Below are positions 62,686-64,000 of a stretch of 64,000 bases of DNA, in pieces. The notes under the pieces are model-generated. The model was not told the origin of the DNA. It ran no database searches and saw only the letters and a program-made list of their open reading frames with translations. This DNA comes from Acidobacteriota bacterium. GTDB taxonomy: Bacteria > Acidobacteriota > Polarisedimenticolia > Gp22-AA2. Position numbers and translations under genes: made by a program. Location of the stretch: the NCBI GenBank assembly GCA_003223135.1, contig QHXX01000018.1, positions 1 to 64,000 on the forward strand. The letters are read 5' to 3'. How positions within the stretch are numbered: the stretch's first letter is position 1; each line of letters begins with the position of its first letter.

Positions 62686-64000
62686 TTGAGCGCCATCCTT
62701 CGTTCGCTCTTCGACCTCACGGCGCGTGACCGCGAGTTGCGCCCGGCCGTCGAGGAGGCCGCGCGGGAGGGGGGCCGCCGCATCGCACTCGCCGGGCTGA
62801 ATCCGGCCGCCGCCGCGGTGCTCGTCGCCGGTCTCGTCGGGAAATCGCCGGGTGGCAAGGTCATCCTTCTCGTCCCGGGCGAGAAGGAGGCGGAGCAGTT
62901 CCGCTCCGACCTCTCCTTCTCGGCGGCCGCACGTCATGACACGGCGCCCCGGGTTCTCCTGTTCCCTTCGCTCGAGGCCGACCCTTACCAGGAGCTGGCA
63001 CCGCACTTGAGGGTGGCGTGCGAGCGCGTGCTGGCGCTGCGGGCCCTGCGCGACCCCGGCGCGGCCGTCGTCGTGGTCCCGACGCGGGCGCTGATCTACC
63101 CCCTCGCCCCCCCAGCCGCTTTCGACGCGCACGCTCTCCGACTGAGAGAGCGCCAGCAACTCAGGCCCGACGATCTGTCGGGGTTCCTGCTGGAAGCCGG
63201 CTACGTGAGGGTCGACCTGGTCTCCGCCATGGGAGAATTCTCCCGCCGCGGCGGCATCATCGACTTCCATCCTCCGGACGGGGCCGCACCCATGCGCGTC
63301 GAGTTCTGGGGCGAGGAGGTCGAGTCGCTCCGCACCTTCGATCCCGCGACGCAGCGCTCCACCGCCCGGTTGCCGGGTGCGGAGGTCCCACCCGTGCGCG
63401 AGTACCCCTGGTCGCCGGCGGCGCTCGAGAAGCTCCGTCGGATTCTCGAGTCGCGCCGTGCCGGCCGCCGATCGAAGGCTTCCACGCACATGTCGCCGGA
63501 CGATCTTTCAGCGCGCATCGAGGCGCTTGCCGCCGGGACAACCTTTGCGGGCTTCGAGGCCTGCGTCCGTCTGGTAGACCCGGGCCACGCGTCGTTGTTC
63601 GACTACGCTCCGGGCGCGATTCTGATCTCATGGGAGGAAAGCCAGGTTCTCTCGGATCTCGAAGCGGCGTACGTCGAGATGCCCGCCTCCTTCGACCTGT
63701 CCGAGGACTTCGGCATGCCCCCACCCGAGGACCTGCTCCTTCCGCGCGACACGCTGGAGCCGAAGACCCGGCAGGCGCGCCTACGGCTCTCCGAGCTGGC
63801 GCTCGACGAGGGCCGGGGCAGCCTCGTCCATGTCCCGTGCTCCCCGGCCAGATCCTACAAGGGACGCATCCAGGATCTCGCCTTCGATCTGAAGCAGGCG
63901 CCCCACGGAACGACAACGCTGTTCCTGATGGAAAGTGCCGGCCGGGTCGAGAGGCTCCGCGAGGTGCTGCGGGACTATGACCTGACCGCGGCGGTCATCA
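62686..64000 (+). CDS. mfd: Transcription-repair coupling factor Mfd (partial, 3' end outside window)
   Basis: The visible 438 residues are open to the window edge. The best start is the TTG at 62686; a nearby GTG is followed by a stop. The N-terminal UvrB-like module is clear: GKVILLVPGEKEAEQFRSDL, LLFPSLEADPYQELAPHL, VVVPTRALIYPL, MGEFSRRGGIIDFHPPDG and MRVEFWGEEVESLRTFDPAT. The RNA polymerase-interaction, helicase and C-terminal modules would follow outside. It removes stalled RNA polymerase and recruits UvrA. Confidence 0.92.
   Translation, partial: MSAILRSLFDLTARDRELRPAVEEAAREGGRRIALAGLNPAAAAVLVAGLVGKSPGGKVILLVPGEKEAEQFRSDLSFSAAARHDTAPRVLLFPSLEADPYQELAPHLRVACERVLALRALRDPGAAVVVVPTRALIYPLAPPAAFDAHALRLRERQQLRPDDLSGFLLEAGYVRVDLVSAMGEFSRRGGIIDFHPPDGAAPMRVEFWGEEVESLRTFDPATQRSTARLPGAEVPPVREYPWSPAALEKLRRILESRRAGRRSKASTHMSPDDLSARIEALAAGTTFAGFEACVRLVDPGHASLFDYAPGAILISWEESQVLSDLEAAYVEMPASFDLSEDFGMPPPEDLLLPRDTLEPKTRQARLRLSELALDEGRGSLVHVPCSPARSYKGRIQDLAFDLKQAPHGTTTLFLMESAGRVERLREVLRDYDLTAAVI

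Overview
The window looks like the chromosomal origin region and flanks of a high-GC, Gram-negative, soil- or sediment-type bacterium. The best guess is an Acidobacteriota-like lineage. That rests on gene content and order: rpmH-rnpA-yidD-yidC-khpB-mnmE-mnmG-rsmG-parA-parB-bactofilin next to an F-type ATP synthase cluster, plus RND and MacAB-type exporters, an LPS heptose enzyme, and secreted LamG/FnIII and PEGA proteins. The lineage is inference; no rRNA gene is present. GC skew in codon position 3 is strong, so nearly every gene carries long antisense shadow ORFs, which were left out.

Layout. 1-2.4 kb (minus): a stressosome module rsbR-rsbS-rsbT plus an RsbX/SpoIIE-like phosphatase cut by the window edge. 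2.8-6.5 kb (plus): a cyclic-di-GMP-I riboswitch followed by a large secreted Ig/FnIII/LamG protein. 6.5-9.6 kb: a decayed FkbM methyltransferase, a Trm112-type methyltransferase, a receiver-like protein without its phosphoacceptor, and an HxlR regulator. 9.7-12.5 kb (plus): an HtrA-like protease, a ferredoxin-metallo-beta-lactamase fusion and a MerT-MerP fusion. 12.5-16.3 kb (minus): an RND efflux pair whose permease is broken. 16.5-20.3 kb (minus): the macromolecular synthesis operon rpsU-dnaG-rpoD with a clear promoter and terminator. 20.6-24.6 kb: larB, then a MacA/MacB-type exporter. 24.6-31.4 kb: a PilW-like FnIII protein, a PilZ protein, a UbiX/UbiA pair, glycerate 2-kinase and HU. 31.5-40.5 kb (minus): gyrB-gyrA-transaldolase-acyl-CoA carboxylase (three subunits), tightly packed. 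40.8-44.2 kb: dnaN, dnaA and the putative bipartite oriC. 44.2-55 kb (mostly plus): the rpmH-to-parB origin cluster with a parS site, a bactofilin and a PEGA protein. 55.5-61.2 kb (plus): atpH-atpA-atpG-(bacterial PH-domain protein)-atpD-atpC. 61.3-64 kb (plus): a dolichol-phosphate-sugar-type glycosyltransferase, an RfaE2-type nucleotidyltransferase and the start of mfd.

Genes left of about 43.6 kb near the origin are on the minus strand and those right of it on the plus strand, so transcription diverges from the origin as expected. Cyclic-di-GMP appears twice as an input: the riboswitch and the PilZ protein.

A caution for any user: at least four sites in conserved genes (gyrB, the transaldolase, and the RND permease twice) lose about 180-210 bases internally and change frame; an FkbM methyltransferase has lost its whole middle. 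gyrB is essential, so silently closed assembly gaps are the likeliest cause. No clearly new system was found. The most interesting items are the riboswitch-LamG unit, the PH-domain/zinc-ribbon gene inside the ATP synthase operon, the CTGTGGACGG repeats between dnaA and dnaN, and the recurrent internal losses.
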